Assembly (NCBI GenBank): GCA_026874595.1
Contig: CM049322.1
Span: 39,302,840-39,366,839, forward strand
Source of the DNA: Sipunculus nudus
Taxonomy: Eukaryota; Annelida; Sipuncula; Golfingiida; Sipunculidae
Direction: 5' to 3'
DNA length: 64,000 nt
Part shown: one piece after another, positions 23,837-37,265 of the stretch
How the letters are laid out: each line of letters opens with the position of its first letter
Position numbering within the stretch: the first letter of the stretch is position 1
Program-made: the position numbers and the translations under genes
Notes under the pieces: model-generated
Told to the model about the DNA's origin: nothing
Database searches by the model: none
Seen by the model: only the letters and a program-made list of their open reading frames with translations

Positions 23837-26658
23837 CTGTTAACAGCTACTGAATACTGCCTAATCACCTAACAGTGGTTCTGTAACATTGGTTCGCAAT
23901 TAATTTCACTTAACCACTGCCTTCATTATAAGGGTTATCTTAGACCTGCGTAGGTCCCTATAGTTTTGTTAGATTCTCATTTTACATAAATATACACCAA
24001 GTTAAAGCAACCCATATACTATTACACTGTTCACCCTGTGTCCAGCCACCCTATTGCTGCCATGGCCAGTTCAAGTAATTTACAATTATCACTACAGGTG
24101 GCATCTGTGTGCCCAATTATAAAGGATTCTAATGTATTCCTTACCCCTTAGTGAAAGTGGAGCCCCCTGGAGAAAGAAAGTAAACTATTTGCACCCTATA
24201 GAAGGAGCCAGTGTATGAATTATAAAATGATCACTGAAGATTTATAAACAAAAATGAGAAAAAAATTATTCCTCGACCTGTTGCAGGTCTAGGGTTATCT
24301 GTACAAGTGTATCACAAATATTACGTTGGCACAGGGCAAAGAACATACCAACCAGGAAGAGCTGAGTACTGCAAGTTTCAAACTTGCTTGCGTGGTCAGA
24401 ACTCTTCCTGAAGATCAACATTTAACTTGTTTCTGAGAACCTTCAGATGAAAAAAAATCTATGCCCATTTCTAATATATATTTATTAACTACCACAGGTA
24501 GAATTACTCTGGTTAATTTGTTGATCCGGTCCTGACATATATCTTTGTTATAAATATTTATTATTTTCATATATTGCCACAGCAAAGTTTCTAGGACATT
24601 TAATCCTAATCTAATTATGTGGAAAATAAAACATTGGAACGAAGATAGTACATTTTAGATATATGTTAATGAGCTAAATGATCTTCTTTTATTGCTGAAC
24701 TGTGCATTTTTCAGATGTTCATCAGATTTTTTAGTAAAAATCCTTTGTTGATATTCTGTATAAGTATGAATTCTCCTTATTGCAGCTCCAGTTTTATTGA
24801 TAACCTGTCAAGGAACCTTTGATGTTAATCATTCATAACATTTTTCCTGAGAGTCCCATTAATAAGCCCTACAAATAAGATATTTTAAGATTTACATGGT
24901 TAAGAAGAACGAAAATCAAAACTTGTTGTTAAAATATAAAAGCAATTTCTCTATTTCTTGGAGATTTCACTTCTGTAGGGCTGAACTCCCCATTTCTTTG
25001 GGAAATTACCACTGGTGAACACAAGCTGCAAAGTAACCACTGGATGTACTTCCTAAAACTTGTTATAAAATACCTATATACTTCCATACAATTCTGTTAG
25101 TATCCACTGCTTTTCATTCAAAATGTAGATATGTTTTGGGTACAATATACACAAAAGATATTCTTGATAACATGTATCATTCATTGTTTACAAATAAACA
25201 AACTTAAGAAGAACACATATACTTACTTTGAACACGTACTACTTTTAAAGTGCAACACGGCCGTCAAGATGTCTATTATTGCATGTACACTGCTGTGTTA
25301 TCCAGTCCAATGATTTCAGGTTGTACAGCTATATGTATATAAATATACATGAGTGTGCCAGTGACCTCGCTTCATATACACAAACTATATTGGCCATTCA
25401 ACAAACAACCTTTGCCAAGGTCACTGGTCTCAAAGAACGAGGATCTGGCGTCACCACAATTCATAAATACAAAGCTGTTTACTCAATCAAAAGACCTCCC
25501 TCTCACACAAGGTACCGTATATTATATACATATATGCATCTTAACGGGGTGTATTATGGTCACTCAAGGCTATGCTTCAATACTTCCACCAACAACCTTG
25601 GACAGAGTTTGTATTTTCTGATGGTCTTGTCTGTCTGTCTGTAAGTGCAGGTCTGTCTGTGGTATTATTTGTGTTAAATGCTGTGGATTGCTTTAATTAT
25701 GCAAATAATATGCACAATTTTAAGAATATATATAAAGGATAATTTCACATAACTGAAATGCCTTTCAATATGAATCAGAATATATCTTCCAAAAGAATTA
25801 AAAATTACTTATATACAAAAATCTGCTGCACAACATAATGATCCGTAAAATTTTAATTCAATCATTTTACTTTACTAATTAAAACAGTATTACTGTTTTT
25901 CACCAAAGATAATCCACTTTTTTTCTTCATAAATCACTAAAATACCCAAAAAAGAGTTCTGCTGAGTGTACAGATAGTACAACTACATCACATACCGTTA
26001 TCTCCCTCTCTCTTCAGCTCTATCTTATAGTTATCTTATCTTTGCCTTCTGAGAATGCTTTATATCAAGACCATTCTAATTCAATATCTTTAACACTGCA
26101 GGTATGTACCTCCCAAGGGCTACATCATCCAAAGATTAACCAATTATCACCAAAAATGCCACAATGAGTTATTAACTTCACACATATTTCTTGATCAGCA
26201 ATTTTTAAAATGGATGGTCATCAAGGCTGTAATGATGTACTTGTACACAATAGAAGCAACTTCACCCCATCAAACTGAAAAGACAGTCTACAAAGAGCGT
26301 CATAGTGGCATTGTCTGTCATATAAAAAATTACTCTAAAAGACTCTGACAAAACTTATCTGGCTCTACTGGTAAATTGGTTGTTTGCTTTCTAATAAGAC
26401 CTCCCATATTTTACATCATGTATGAGAAAAGAGCCTTGTTTATCCCTTGAAACTTCAGTGAATTCCACTATGGAGTACCTATTAATCTATTCCTTGTACT
26501 AGTGTTTCTAATGAAATATGTGTTATTTCTGTATAATTACTCTCCCTGGGATGCCATGACACTGACTGTGTCTCTGCAGTCAAGAAGAAATGTTGGTTGA
26601 TTTAAGAATTCATTTATTCTTTTGTATTAATTCCTCACTTAAAATGTGGTACTATTTG

Positions 26659-27815
26659 TTGCTTGCCGGAAATCTTCGATTTCTGCAAGCAGGTTGGTCA
26701 GTCGCGGATGTCTGTTTGTCTGTTTGTTTGTTTGTTTGTCTGTCTGTCTGTCTGTGTACTCTCTACAGGCCATAATTTTAAGGCAATTGCCTTATAACTT
26801 ATACAGCTGGTAGACAAGCAAAAGTCCTCGGGGCCTATTGTTTTTGGGCAGTACAGGTCAAAGGTCAAGGTCAAGGTCATCAAAAGTTCTCAAAACGGTT
26901 TTTTCTTCATATCTTTGTCACTATTAGTCGTATCTTCTTCAAACATAGCTCATTTTAAACGTCATTCCAAGGCCAGTCATCTGGTGTGTAGCTGACTCAA
27001 ATTTGCCGTAACCATGGTTACGAATTTTTGGGAAAAAGTCATGATATTCTGAAATAAGGGGTCTTATTTTTCTAACTTTGTCAGTTTTAAAGCTAGAGAG
27101 GTCTAGTTTTTTGCATCAGGTAGCATTTAACAAGTACTGCAAGATTTTATTAAAATTCTCGCGATATCTCGTACAATATCTCGTCAAACGAGATATTTCG
27201 AGATTTCAGTAATCTTGCCCTGAAGGCCACAGTTTTGCAGGAATCTTTTTGAAACTGACATATTGAAAATCCTACACTATTATCTCGAAATCAATTTTTC
27301 ATTTTTTTAATTCGCCCGCTAGGGGGCGCTGGGTGCAAACCTCTCCAACATATCATGTTTTGGCAATATCTCCAAAATTATAAGCCTCAATTACAAAAAC
27401 TATAGTTTATTTTTTTTCCTCTAAGTCTTCTTCATGAACTCGTTTAGTCATCTGGTCTCAATCTTGTGTCACTTTGTCTGTGTGTCTGTTTCTCAGTTGT
27501 CCTCAAATCCGCTTGCTTGCCGGTTCTTGCGTCTCACATATAGCATTCTACAGGCCACAGTTTTGAAAGAATCTTTTTAAAACTATTACATCTTATGTCT
27601 TACACTAATATCTCGAAACGGATTTTCCATTTTCCAGAATTGGCCGCTAGGGGGCGCTGCACATGACCCTCACACACATATCATCATATTGGCCATATCT
27701 CTAAAACCCAAAGACTCAATTACATAAACCATAGCTTATGTTCTTCGTCTGAGTCTTCTCCATAACCTGGTTAAGTCATCTGGTCTCGGTCTTGTGTCAC
27801 TTTGTCAGTATGTCC
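26659..27815 (+). mobile_element. HINE/DINE-1-like element, family 2, copy lacking its 3' end
   Basis: It begins TTGCTTGCCGGAAATCTTCG, the same 5' hairpin as the copy at 28223, then has TGTC/TGTT microsatellite DNA, an AGGTCAAAGGTCAAGGTCA cluster (26855-26879) and one and a half core units, each with a CCGCTAGGGGGCGCT box (27316-27330, 27644-27658). Homology to the second copy stops near 27815, and no subterminal inverted repeat, 3' hairpin or CTAG follows. Confidence 0.72.
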
Positions 27816-28222
27816 ATATAAACGGAGGGAAACCTGAATGCACAGAGTCATGCAGGAATGCACGATGACACGCGTTTTAGTAAGACAAAGACTCGTGTAG
27901 GTTTGAGCGACAATCAGCGCAGTTTGCTCGTTTTGTGTAGGGTCCATCGGGCCAAATGCCAATTCAGGCCCGCAGCCGACGGGATGAATTAATTGGCGTA
28001 GCGGGGACCACGGCCATTTTCTGGTAAAAACTTGGGAATAAATATACCGGACGGGCTGACCATTTTCTCAGGGCCATAGGAATGTCACCATTCCAGTGTG
28101 CCCTCAGACCTGGTCAGACCTAAAACGCGTGCCTGCACATCTGTGCGCATGCAGGTGATTGCTGTCCAAAGTTTCGGTCGGTGAGTCCTTCAGGAAAGGA
28201 CCCGAACGGTTTTTTTTTTTAA
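27816..28222. other. Spacer between two family 2 elements
   Basis: It has no clear repeat or gene. It is richer in CpG than most of the window (ACGCGT, CCGACGG) and holds TATAAACGG at 27818, but no transcript structure is evident. Confidence 0.4.
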
Positions 28223-30134
28223 TTGCTCGCCGGAAATCTTCCATTTCTGCAGGCAGGTTGGCCAGTCGCAAATATCTGTTTATTGCTTGCCGGAAATCTT
28301 CGATTTCTGCAAGCAGGTTGGTCAGTCGCGGATGTCTGTTTGTCTGTTTGTTGCTTGCCGGAAATCTTCGATTTCTGCAAGCAGGTTGGTCAGTCGCGGA
28401 TGTCTGTTTGTCTGTTTGTCTGTCTGTCTGTCTGTGTACTCTCTACAGGCCACAATTTTCCAGCAATTGCTTTCAAACTTATACAGCTGGTAGACAATCA
28501 AAAGTGCTCGAGGCCTATTGTTATTGGGCGACATAGGTCCAAGGTCAAGGTCAAGGTCATCAAAAGTATACAAAACGGTTTTTTGTTCATATCTGTGTTA
28601 ATATTGGTCGTATCTACTTCAACAGTAGCTCATTTTAATCGTCATTCCAAGGCCTGTTTTCTGGTGTGTAGCTGACTCAATTTGCGGTAACCATGGTAAC
28701 GCATTTTTGGGGAAAAGTGCTGATATTTTTCTAAATTTGTCAGTTTTAAAGCTACAGAGGTCTAGTTTTTTGCTTCAGGTAGCATTCACCTAGTACTACA
28801 AGATTCTATTAAGAGTCTCGCAATATCTCGTATAATATCTCGTCAAACGAGATAATTCGAGATTTCAGTAATCTTGCCCTGGAGGCCACAGTTTTGCAGG
28901 AATCTTTTTGAAACTGGCATATCTTGAGTCCTACACTATTATCTCGAAATCAATTTTTCATTTTTTTAATTCGCCCGCTAGGGGGCGCTGGGTGCAAACC
29001 TCTCCAACATATCATGTTTTGGCAATATCTCCAAAATTATAAGCCTCAATTACAAAATTTATAGTTTATTTTTTTCATCTAAGTCTTCTTCATGAACTCG
29101 TTTAGTCATCTGGTCTCAATCTTGTGTCACTTTGTCTGTGTGTCCGTCTGTTTCTTAGTTGTCCTCAAATCCGCTTGCTTGCCGGTTCTTGCGTCTCACA
29201 TATAGCCTTCTACAGGACACAGTTTTGAAAGAATCTTTTTAAAACTATTACATCTTATGTCTTACACTAATATCTCGAAACCGATTTTTCATTTTGCAGA
29301 ATTGGCCGCTAGGGGGCGGTGCACTCAAACTTGCACAACATATCATTTTTTGGCCATATCTCCAAAACTATAAACATCATTTACATAAACTATAGCTTAT
29401 TTTCTTCCTCTGGGTCTTTCCAAAAACCTGGTGTATTCATTTGGTCTCAATCTTGAATCACTTTGTCTGTGTGTCCGTCTGTTTCTCAGTTGTCCTCAAA
29501 TTCGCTTACTTGCCGGTTCTTGCGTCTCACATGTAGCATTCTACAGGCCACAGTTTTGAAAGAATCCTTTTAAAACTATTACATCTTATGTCTTACACTA
29601 ATATCTCGAAACCGATTTTTCATTTTGCAGAATTGGCCGCTAGGGGGCGGTGCACTCAAACTTGCACAACATATCATTTTTTGGCCATATTTCCAAAACT
29701 ATTAACCTCATTTACATAAATTATAGCTTATTATCTTCCTCTTAGGTTTCTTCATAACATGATTAAGTCATCTGTTCTCAATCTTGGGTCAGTATGTTTG
29801 TCTGTTTGTCAGTTGTCCTCAATTTCGCCTGCTTCCTGGTTCTTGCGTCTCACATGTAGCATTCTACTGGCCACAGTTTTGCAGGAATCGTTTTGTAAAT
29901 TACACTTGTCATATATCGTGATGATATCTGTAAGTCCTATGTTTATTATTCAAATAAGTCAAAGGTCAAGGTCAAGGTGATCAAAATATATAAAAATCTT
30001 ATTTTCTTTAGAACTTTGTTAATATTGGTTCTTTCTTCACAAACTGTGGATTATTTTCTTTCACTTTGACACTGCTCGTTCATCTGACTAACCTTACATC
30101 ATTTCCGGCAAGCGCGTGACCTCAGGTCATCTAG
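28223..30134 (+). mobile_element. HINE/DINE-1-like element, family 2, complete copy
   Basis: The 5' end TTGCTCGCCGGAAATC forms a hairpin with the following ATTTCTGCAGGC. It is repeated three times at about 64-bp spacing (28223, 28287, 28351). Then come a TGTC/TGTT microsatellite, an AAGGTCAAGGTCAAGGTCA cluster and a tandem core. At the end, ATTTCCGGCAAG (inverse of the 5' end) precedes the short hairpin TGACCTCAGGTCA and CTAG (30131-30134) before TTTT. This is the standard HINE 3' layout. No protein is encoded. Confidence 0.78.
28850..29820 (+). repeat. 331-bp tandem core units, each with a CTCF-like box
   Basis: Three units carry CCGCTAGGGGGCG(C/G)T at 28975-28989, 29306-29320 and 29637-29651, spaced 331 bp apart. 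They share ATCTCGAAACCGATTTTTCA upstream and ACATATCAT-TTTTGGC-ATAT downstream. The last two are more alike than the first. Confidence 0.85.
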
Positions 30135-31839
30135 TTTTAAGATAGGTAACTGTACAATGTGATATTGCTGTGATAGTACTGATATCCACTGCAGTGCTAT
30201 AATGAGACTTTTTTTAAAATTTGTCAAAAGACCCATATTTATTACATAAAATTCAGCTATAAATAAATAAATATATATATTCAATTAAAATTTTTCACAA
30301 AGTACCTTAACTTGCCAAGAGGGTTAAATGAATCACATAGTAAATTAAATATTCAAATTACATTTTTACCCTTTTTTACCTCATATTAATCTGGCTATCA
30401 GTTACACTGCAAGGGGACTGCTGGAGACAACTAGTGAACAAATTTTGCACTACTGGGCTTGTTCATTACATTAAGGTGACTTACAGTACACTTAAATTTG
30501 GGTATAAATCTTTTTTTTTTTATTCATTTGAAAGAAATACATTATCTTGAGATTTTCTTATCTTATCATTTACTCATTGTACTTCAGTAGCTCACATACC
30601 CAAGTTACTATGCACGAAGTAATAAATTAATCGTGCTGTCAGACTAGCCCAGGTTTGCATTTCAGCTGTCACTCAGTTGAATGATATACATCAATAACAT
30701 CATTAGCAGAAGGAATACATCAATCATCCTTATCAGTGATAAGTCGAACATCTCTCATAAACACGAACACGGCATCACTCAAAGCAAGTGATTATTATCA
30801 AAAAAGTGTGACATGTTTTGTTAATATGTTTTGTTAACACTGGTATCTCTAACCTAATATTATCTTTGGGATGTCATAACCAGATGGCAGATGTAATAAG
30901 CAAACCCACAGAGTAATAAATTTAAAATTAACAGAACTTCAGTGCAGCAGGTAAAATTGTCCTGTGTTACACAATATTAATATGAAAGCCAAGGAACTGA
31001 CTGGTTTACCACTAAGTAATAGGGCTGGGTTTCAATTTCAATTTCTGTATTGCATTATATTGTGTTATTTGGTAGTTTCTTGTTATATGTATTGCAGTAT
31101 TTTCTTTGTATCAATTTACAGTATAAAATTGTGTTTTTTGCTGGGACAGCCCTTTGAATTTGATCCTAAGGCTAATCACCCTACTAAATATTTCACTACT
31201 ATACGACCTGTGTCCTGTCTATATAGACTGGATAGCGGCTTATTCCATTTAGGTCTAAATCTGTAACAGTTATGAACTTTATTTATACCCCAATAAATCA
31301 GTTTAATTAAAGTTAGACAAAATGTAAAAAAAAAACATATCAATACTTAAAACAGTATCTCAATATGAAATTTGCAACTCACTGTATCACAATATATTGA
31401 TAATACCCTGCACCCCTACTATGTAACATTAAGTCATAGATAAAATTGACACAAATGATATATATTTCATCATCATTAACTAGAAAGTAGTCCCCAAAAA
31501 CAGTGATGTGTACTCCAGAAAAAATGTGTCACGGTACACTTACTCCATAAATGGATTAGAGGTTATAAGGTCTGCTTAGACCTTGCTCTGCATCTGGGAG
31601 AAAGCAATGCCCTATCTTAGAGAAAAGATTCCTTTAAAACTTGAAACATATGGTTATCAAATTATCACCAAAATTTAAAGGACTGTCCACTGATGTTCCT
31701 GTAACCCTCAAACTAATTTCACCAAATTCTCTTTTGAATATTCAAATAAAATCAATAGCAGGCCAAACATCCAATTAACCAATGATGACAAAAACTCTAT
31801 ACCTTAATAATTATGATGGCTCCAGGTATATACTTAATA

Positions 31840-32110
31840 TAATTTCCTTGGATTTATAATAAGTTTGCTTGGCCTTGAAATGATACACACGTCAGTTAGT
31901 AAGCAGAATGAGTGTTAAGGTATGAGCTCCTCTGTGGGGAATCAGTTGTAATTTTATGATCAATCATCAATAGAAATCTATTGATTTTTTACTGATCATA
32001 GATCATATATAATTTCATATGATTTTTTTTTTAATAAGTTTGCTTGGCCTTGAACTGATACACCATTAGCAGATGGGGGCGTACAGCTATCAGCTCCCCC
32101 ATACCTTGCC
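31840..32110. repeat. Diverged direct duplication
   Basis: ATAAGTTTGCTTGGCCTTGA is followed by A(A/C)TGATACAC-- at 31859 and again at 32035, with similar AGCTCCCC-like sequence downstream. Each copy is about 175 bp. Confidence 0.5.
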
Positions 32111-33619
32111 TGCCACCTGTGCAGGTGATTACCAGGTGTGTGCTATTTTCTATCCATGGATTCTGATATATAATGTACTGACCCACAGGCAAAACAAGGT
32201 CTGGTACCGATGAAGCTAGTCTGTTACTACTATAGCACATGTACAGAAACAACTTCTATCTAACACACCCTAACTAGTGGTTTTCAGTTATAAATATCTG
32301 AATCACTAGAAAAATGTATAGATTAATGTTGTGCTGATTATCCATTAACATTGATGATAAAAGTAATGTTGATCAAAATAAAAAAGTTAATTTTAAAAAA
32401 TCAAACAAAATTTCGGTAGTGATTACCAGTATGTACGCAGTATGTTATCCAAAGAATCCATATTACCTGGAGAAATATATCTCACAATTCTGTCAGAAAC
32501 ATAACAACATGGATGACAGGTCAAAGAGTAGGAATTAAAGGACTTTATAACTGAACTAATTGAGGAATCAAAAAGTGTCAACCACCATATCGATCACAAC
32601 CTGAATGTTTCAGTATTTCAAGAAGTATACATTATGCTGTTAGTTTAAGTTTAAAATGGGCCAAAGATATGAGTGTCTACACCCTTTATTCCTTATTTTA
32701 ACATGACCCTGAAGTTGCATGAAATAACTGATACATCATATATCATCAGTTAACTTTTTCCATTTGAAAACCAGTTCCTATCACAAGTAGGAATAATCAA
32801 ATGTCTCACGTTAAATATGATCCAGTGACCTATACAGAACTCCATTTGAAAGTATTGTGGATGGAATGTAAAGGGAACACTGCTAAAATAACCACAAAAA
32901 TCTCTGAAAATTTTTAGGAATTGAAATCTACCATTTGAACTGAATGACTTTATAATTCTAGACAAATCTATAAGCCAATATAACACTTGTAAGTATAAAA
33001 GATCAGTTGACTGAAATCAAGGCACAACTTTTCTACAGTGAAGCAAAAGAAAAGCTTTTAAGTTCAACATAATAAAGTGTTCTATTATAATTCAACACCT
33101 GCAGTAAGTTTATGCAAAAAAAAAACAATTGTTTTTCCATGAAATTTCAAGACAATGCTGATATGATTATTATTATTATTTGATACTATAATCAATCCAA
33201 CAGCCTGTCAGAGCAGCCAGCATTTCTTTTAAAAGCCAGGCCCATGATGACTATAATTATGATATATCTAAAACACCTACCTCATTTGGCTAAAATTTAC
33301 ATTTTATAATCACATAAAAATATACATTGTCTTTAAATCACATTAAAGCTGCATGTGGGACTTATTCTGAGTTCTTGATAAACTCAGTTTTTAAATGATA
33401 ATGTGCTTTATGATAAAGTATTATATCAACAATTAAAACATTTTCATAAAAGTTTTGAATGAATCTACTAATTAAGGGTGATATGTAACTAAAAGGGTCC
33501 AACAAGTTAATTTGCTACATTTATATATATGTATCATAATGTGCAATATCTGACAAAGCTCAATTATTTTCCACCTGATTATCCAATTTAATTATGTAAC
33601 ATATTAATAAAACCCTTAC

Positions 33620-33840
33620 CTAAATACCTTAAGACCAGGGGCAGGCAAAACGGGAGTGATCCAGGGACTTCAACCAACTCCAATCCTGCAACTCCGGAAC
33701 GAGCAAACTCCAAAGTCAAGACACAATGGGCTTATAGAAAAACTTGAACTTGTCCCGAAGATAACCTCAACTCTCCTCTGCTTGATTCAATGACTACCTG
33801 ATCGTATCTTATCCATAGCTCGTTATCACACCTGAACAAT
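33620..33840 (-). other. SLC7A: Candidate 5' UTR exon (alternative first exon C) of the SLC7 gene
   Basis: On the minus strand this unit ends GTATTTAG/GTAAGG, a strong donor (GT at 33619-33618), and a TATA/CCAAT promoter lies upstream. It holds one short upstream frame (ATG at 33816, stop at 33787, nine codons). Spliced to the acceptor at 10333, it would leave the ATG at 10308 as the first long frame, giving the shortest isoform (MERRR start). No transcript evidence is available, so the linkage is inference. Confidence 0.5.
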
Positions 33841-33892
33841 GAGACGGCCTGCGCTAGTACTATATATCAGCAGAAATGGCTCCCCTGCCAAT
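33837..33892 (-). promoter_or_regulatory. Candidate core promoter (TATA + inverted CCAAT)
   Basis: Read on the minus strand, ATTGG (CCAAT on plus at 33888-33892) is followed about 20 bp later by GATATATAG (33868-33860), and a TCATTG initiator-like site follows about 20-25 bp further at 33842-33837. The spacing suits a TATA promoter for the exon ending at 33620. Confidence 0.45.
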
Positions 33893-35060
33893 AAGAGGTG
33901 CTCTTGTACTTTTGGACATGTGAGAAAGTGACCATGAGTGAAATCAAACCCTGCCAGTGCATGTACATGTAAATGTTACATACATCTCCCCTCCCAAGAT
34001 ATCAACACTTGCGGTACACCCCCCCCCCCCCCATTTCCCCCTCTATCTTTTTTTATTAAAATCTTCAATATCAGTTTGACACTAAATTTAATGTGATGTA
34101 TTTGGCAGGTGATACTGTAATACAAATTTCCAACCCTGCACTTTGAAGCCTTCTGTTACCATATCCTGTGGGCTATCCAAACCATGAAATACTAATTTCC
34201 AAACCTACATATTTATATTTACATAGAATTATAATAGAAATATAAAGGAATCAAACTTTGTCAGACATTTTAAGTACTACATAGTTTCATGCAATATGTT
34301 GCACTAATCAGGTTAGACTGTCTGACTGAAATGATCTGGTGTTATACCATAGCACTTGAGCAGTTGTTAGTTGCAGAAAACTATAACTCAAATTTAAATG
34401 GCTCGATCCTGTCTGCCTATCTGAGGAAACATCCCGCCATGTGAACAGCATATTTCTCAGCATTTCTAACACTGCATGGAGACATACTTTCCGTTTCAGT
34501 GAGATCAATATCTTGAAATTCAATCAGGTTTCCAATGCGCCATGTTGAACAATATTTCTAACCCTACATGGATAGATTCTTATACAGAGAACAATTTTTT
34601 TCTCTGTATGAGGAACTGTATAATGAGGAACAAATTTCTAACCCTGCATGGGAAACCTAGATTGCAGCTGTTAGAAAGCAGGAGGCATAAACTTTTCACT
34701 GTTATTTATCTCTTTGCATAAAGACCATCACAAGAAAGTTACGAGAAAGCTAACATACGACATTCACACACATACGGCGTTCCATCATAAAACACAGAGA
34801 ATCATATACGTGATATACAAGTATTAGGCCAAATCATAATAAGAAACTGTTCTACCATCCTTTGGATTAAATTTTTAACAAGAAATCATACTTTTATTTA
34901 ATGGTCAAAACAAATGAATATGAAATTTAATCTATATATTCAATAATACATTAATTTACATATATGCAATTTTTTGCATCATTGGTACCTTTAACATTTT
35001 ATTTTTAAACAAATAAATAGACAAGAACAAGAAAATGCAAACATTATTATGTTGATTCAC

Positions 35061-35094
<34 letters not shown>

Positions 35095-35098
<4 letters not shown>

Positions 35099-37203
35099 AG
35101 AGACGAGATTGAAATCCAGGCGGATTTTATATTCGCCTAGACGAGATTGCGATTGTGATCTCGCCTAGGCGAGATTGCAATTGTGATCTCGGCTAGACGG
35201 AGCAGGCCAGGATTTTAATCTCGCCTAGGTGAGTTTAAAATCTGTCTGGTGTCATCCAGGCGAGTTTAAAATCTGCCTGATATCACTTGGGCGAGTTTAA
35301 AATCTGCCTAGGTGAGATTAAAATAGTGATCTGATCTAATTTCCCAATAAATTATGCATTGTAATTGACTTAGGAAAGATGTTTTCAGTCAGATTTTCAA
35401 TATTTTATCACTGAATGGTTATGTATAGTTCACAAGTAATATATTTATTAATATTTAGAGAATATTATATTATTAATGTAATAATTAACATTAATTTTGG
35501 AAATGGAATATTTTATATTATATATTTTTTATTAATTTGGTTATGTATAGTTCACAAGTAATATATATTTAATAATATTTACAGAATATTATAATATTTA
35601 TGTTATAATAAACATTAATTTTTTTATTTTATATTTTTATTTATAAACTAGGTAATAAGAAACTTACATTGGTATTGTATATGGCATATTCAAATGATAT
35701 ATGATGTGGGCTGCTGCTGATTATTTACATAATAATTTTGTTGTCAATATTAATTTGAAGGAAAACTGGTATTAGTAATATTAGTAATGTAGTATTTTAA
35801 AAAGACAAAAGGAACATAGCTCATTTATTTTTTATCAATATAATTCAATGCATGTTCACATGCATAAATGATCTATTACTCTATGAATCTAGAAATCATA
35901 TTTTTTCTGATATGATATAATTCTGTCCAAAAAAAGGCACTTATCTTGTAACACAGTCTACATAAATATTGAAGCTTCACAAAATGCCTCACAAAACATT
36001 AAAAAAAAGATCAGAAGAATATTATATACATTATAAGAAAAGACTAAATAAGACAAAGAAATATTCACCTGCATACATCTGTGTATCAACTTTTACCTTT
36101 TCTCATGATGTTTAATTACCAAAAAAAAGGATGGTGTATCAAAGTCCATCATAAATACTGATACCCTGCATATTTTGTACCATAAGTGTACATGTTTTGA
36201 CTGTTGAGTGTTGAATACCTGGGTGAAAAGAAACATTTGAACTAGATCAACCAACTAATTTGTTCTGTTTGTCCTGTAAGAATTATCAAATATGATGATT
36301 GTTTATGTTAATGTGTAATATACTCATTAAATAGTGAAGTAATAGCTATCTAGACTAATCTATCTATCTGTCTATCTATCTATCTATGATTGATTCAATA
36401 TGCAAGTGGATGACTTTTTCCCCCAGATTTGCTCTTCATAATATCTCATAAGTGTGCTTAAATATACCTCTTGTTACTCTCTAATTGCCATATATTTAAA
36501 TACAATTACAAATTATTTTTTGTAAAAATTATTAGTGATATTTACAATCACAAGGTTGTTAAGAAAACTGGAGAAAAAAAATAAAGATTAATTAATGTTT
36601 AGCAAATAATTGGTATGATAAGGATGCTGTAGACCACATGAAACACATCAAAGGTGCAAATAATAATCAAATATCTATTTCATAATTCTGTTTCCAAAAT
36701 TAATGTTAATTATCACATGAATAATTATTACATTACTGTAAAAAAGTTAATTATTACATTAATACTATAATATTCTGTAAATATTAATAAATATATTACC
36801 TTTTAACTATATATAACCATTCAGTGTTAAAATATTGAAAATCCGACTGAAAACATCTTTCATATGTCAATTACAATGCTGAATATATTAGGAAATTAGA
36901 TAAGATCACTATTTTAATCTCGCCTAGGCTGATTTTAAACTCGCCTAAGTAATATCAGGCAGATTTTAAACTCGCCTGGATGACACCAGACAGATTTTAA
37001 ACTCGCCTAGGCGAGATTAAAATCCTGGCCTGCTCCATGATGGATTTTAATCTCGCCTAGGCAAGATCACAATCGCAATCTCGCCTAGGCGAGTTTAAAA
37101 TCCGTCTAGCCGAGATCACAATTGCAATCTCGCCTAGGCGAGATCACAATCGCAATCTCGTCTAGGCGAATTTAAAATCTGCCTGGATTTCAATCTAGTC
37201 TCT

Positions 37204-37207
<4 letters not shown>
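35095..37207. mobile_element. Fold-back element with long inverted repeats made of CCTAGG-cored motifs
   Basis: The 2113-bp element starts TGTCAGAGACGAGATTGAAA and ends with the inverse of TGTCAGAGACTAGATTGAAA. The inverted arms reach about 480 bp inward and carry many copies of (A/G)ATCTCGCCTAGGCGAGATT. TATA repeats flank both ends, so the target duplication (TA or TATA) cannot be told from the microsatellite. The centre is AT-rich with a (TATC)n run and no frame. Superfamily unassigned. Confidence 0.85.
36353..36387. repeat. (TATC)n microsatellite
   Basis: About eight TATC/TGTC units inside the fold-back element. Confidence 0.85.

Positions 37208-37262
<55 letters not shown>
37206..37262. 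repeat. (TA)n microsatellite at the fold-back element's right edge
   Basis: About 28 TA units; a shorter TA run (35064-35094) is on the left edge. The element either sits within one TA tract or seeded both. Confidence 0.9.

Positions 37263-37265
<3 letters not shown>

Larger units (their letters stand above)
10333..33619. other. Putative 5' intron of the SLC7 gene, part 1 (repeat-rich)
   Basis: If the exon ending at 33620 is used, this 23-kb stretch is its first intron. It holds MITEs, minisatellites, a 3.2-kb satellite-cored element and a GTCY-containing element pair, each listed separately. I see no further conserved coding sequence or RNA gene. Stretches without a named repeat (for example 12.0-16.4, 21.3-22.3, 23.9-26.6 and 30.2-33.6 kb) are AT-rich and unstructured to the eye. 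Confidence 0.55.

Noticed and set aside
28159-28675. Cysteine/leucine-rich frames that look like secreted peptides
   Set aside because: They translate TGTC/TGTT microsatellite and the repeated 5' hairpin of a mobile element.
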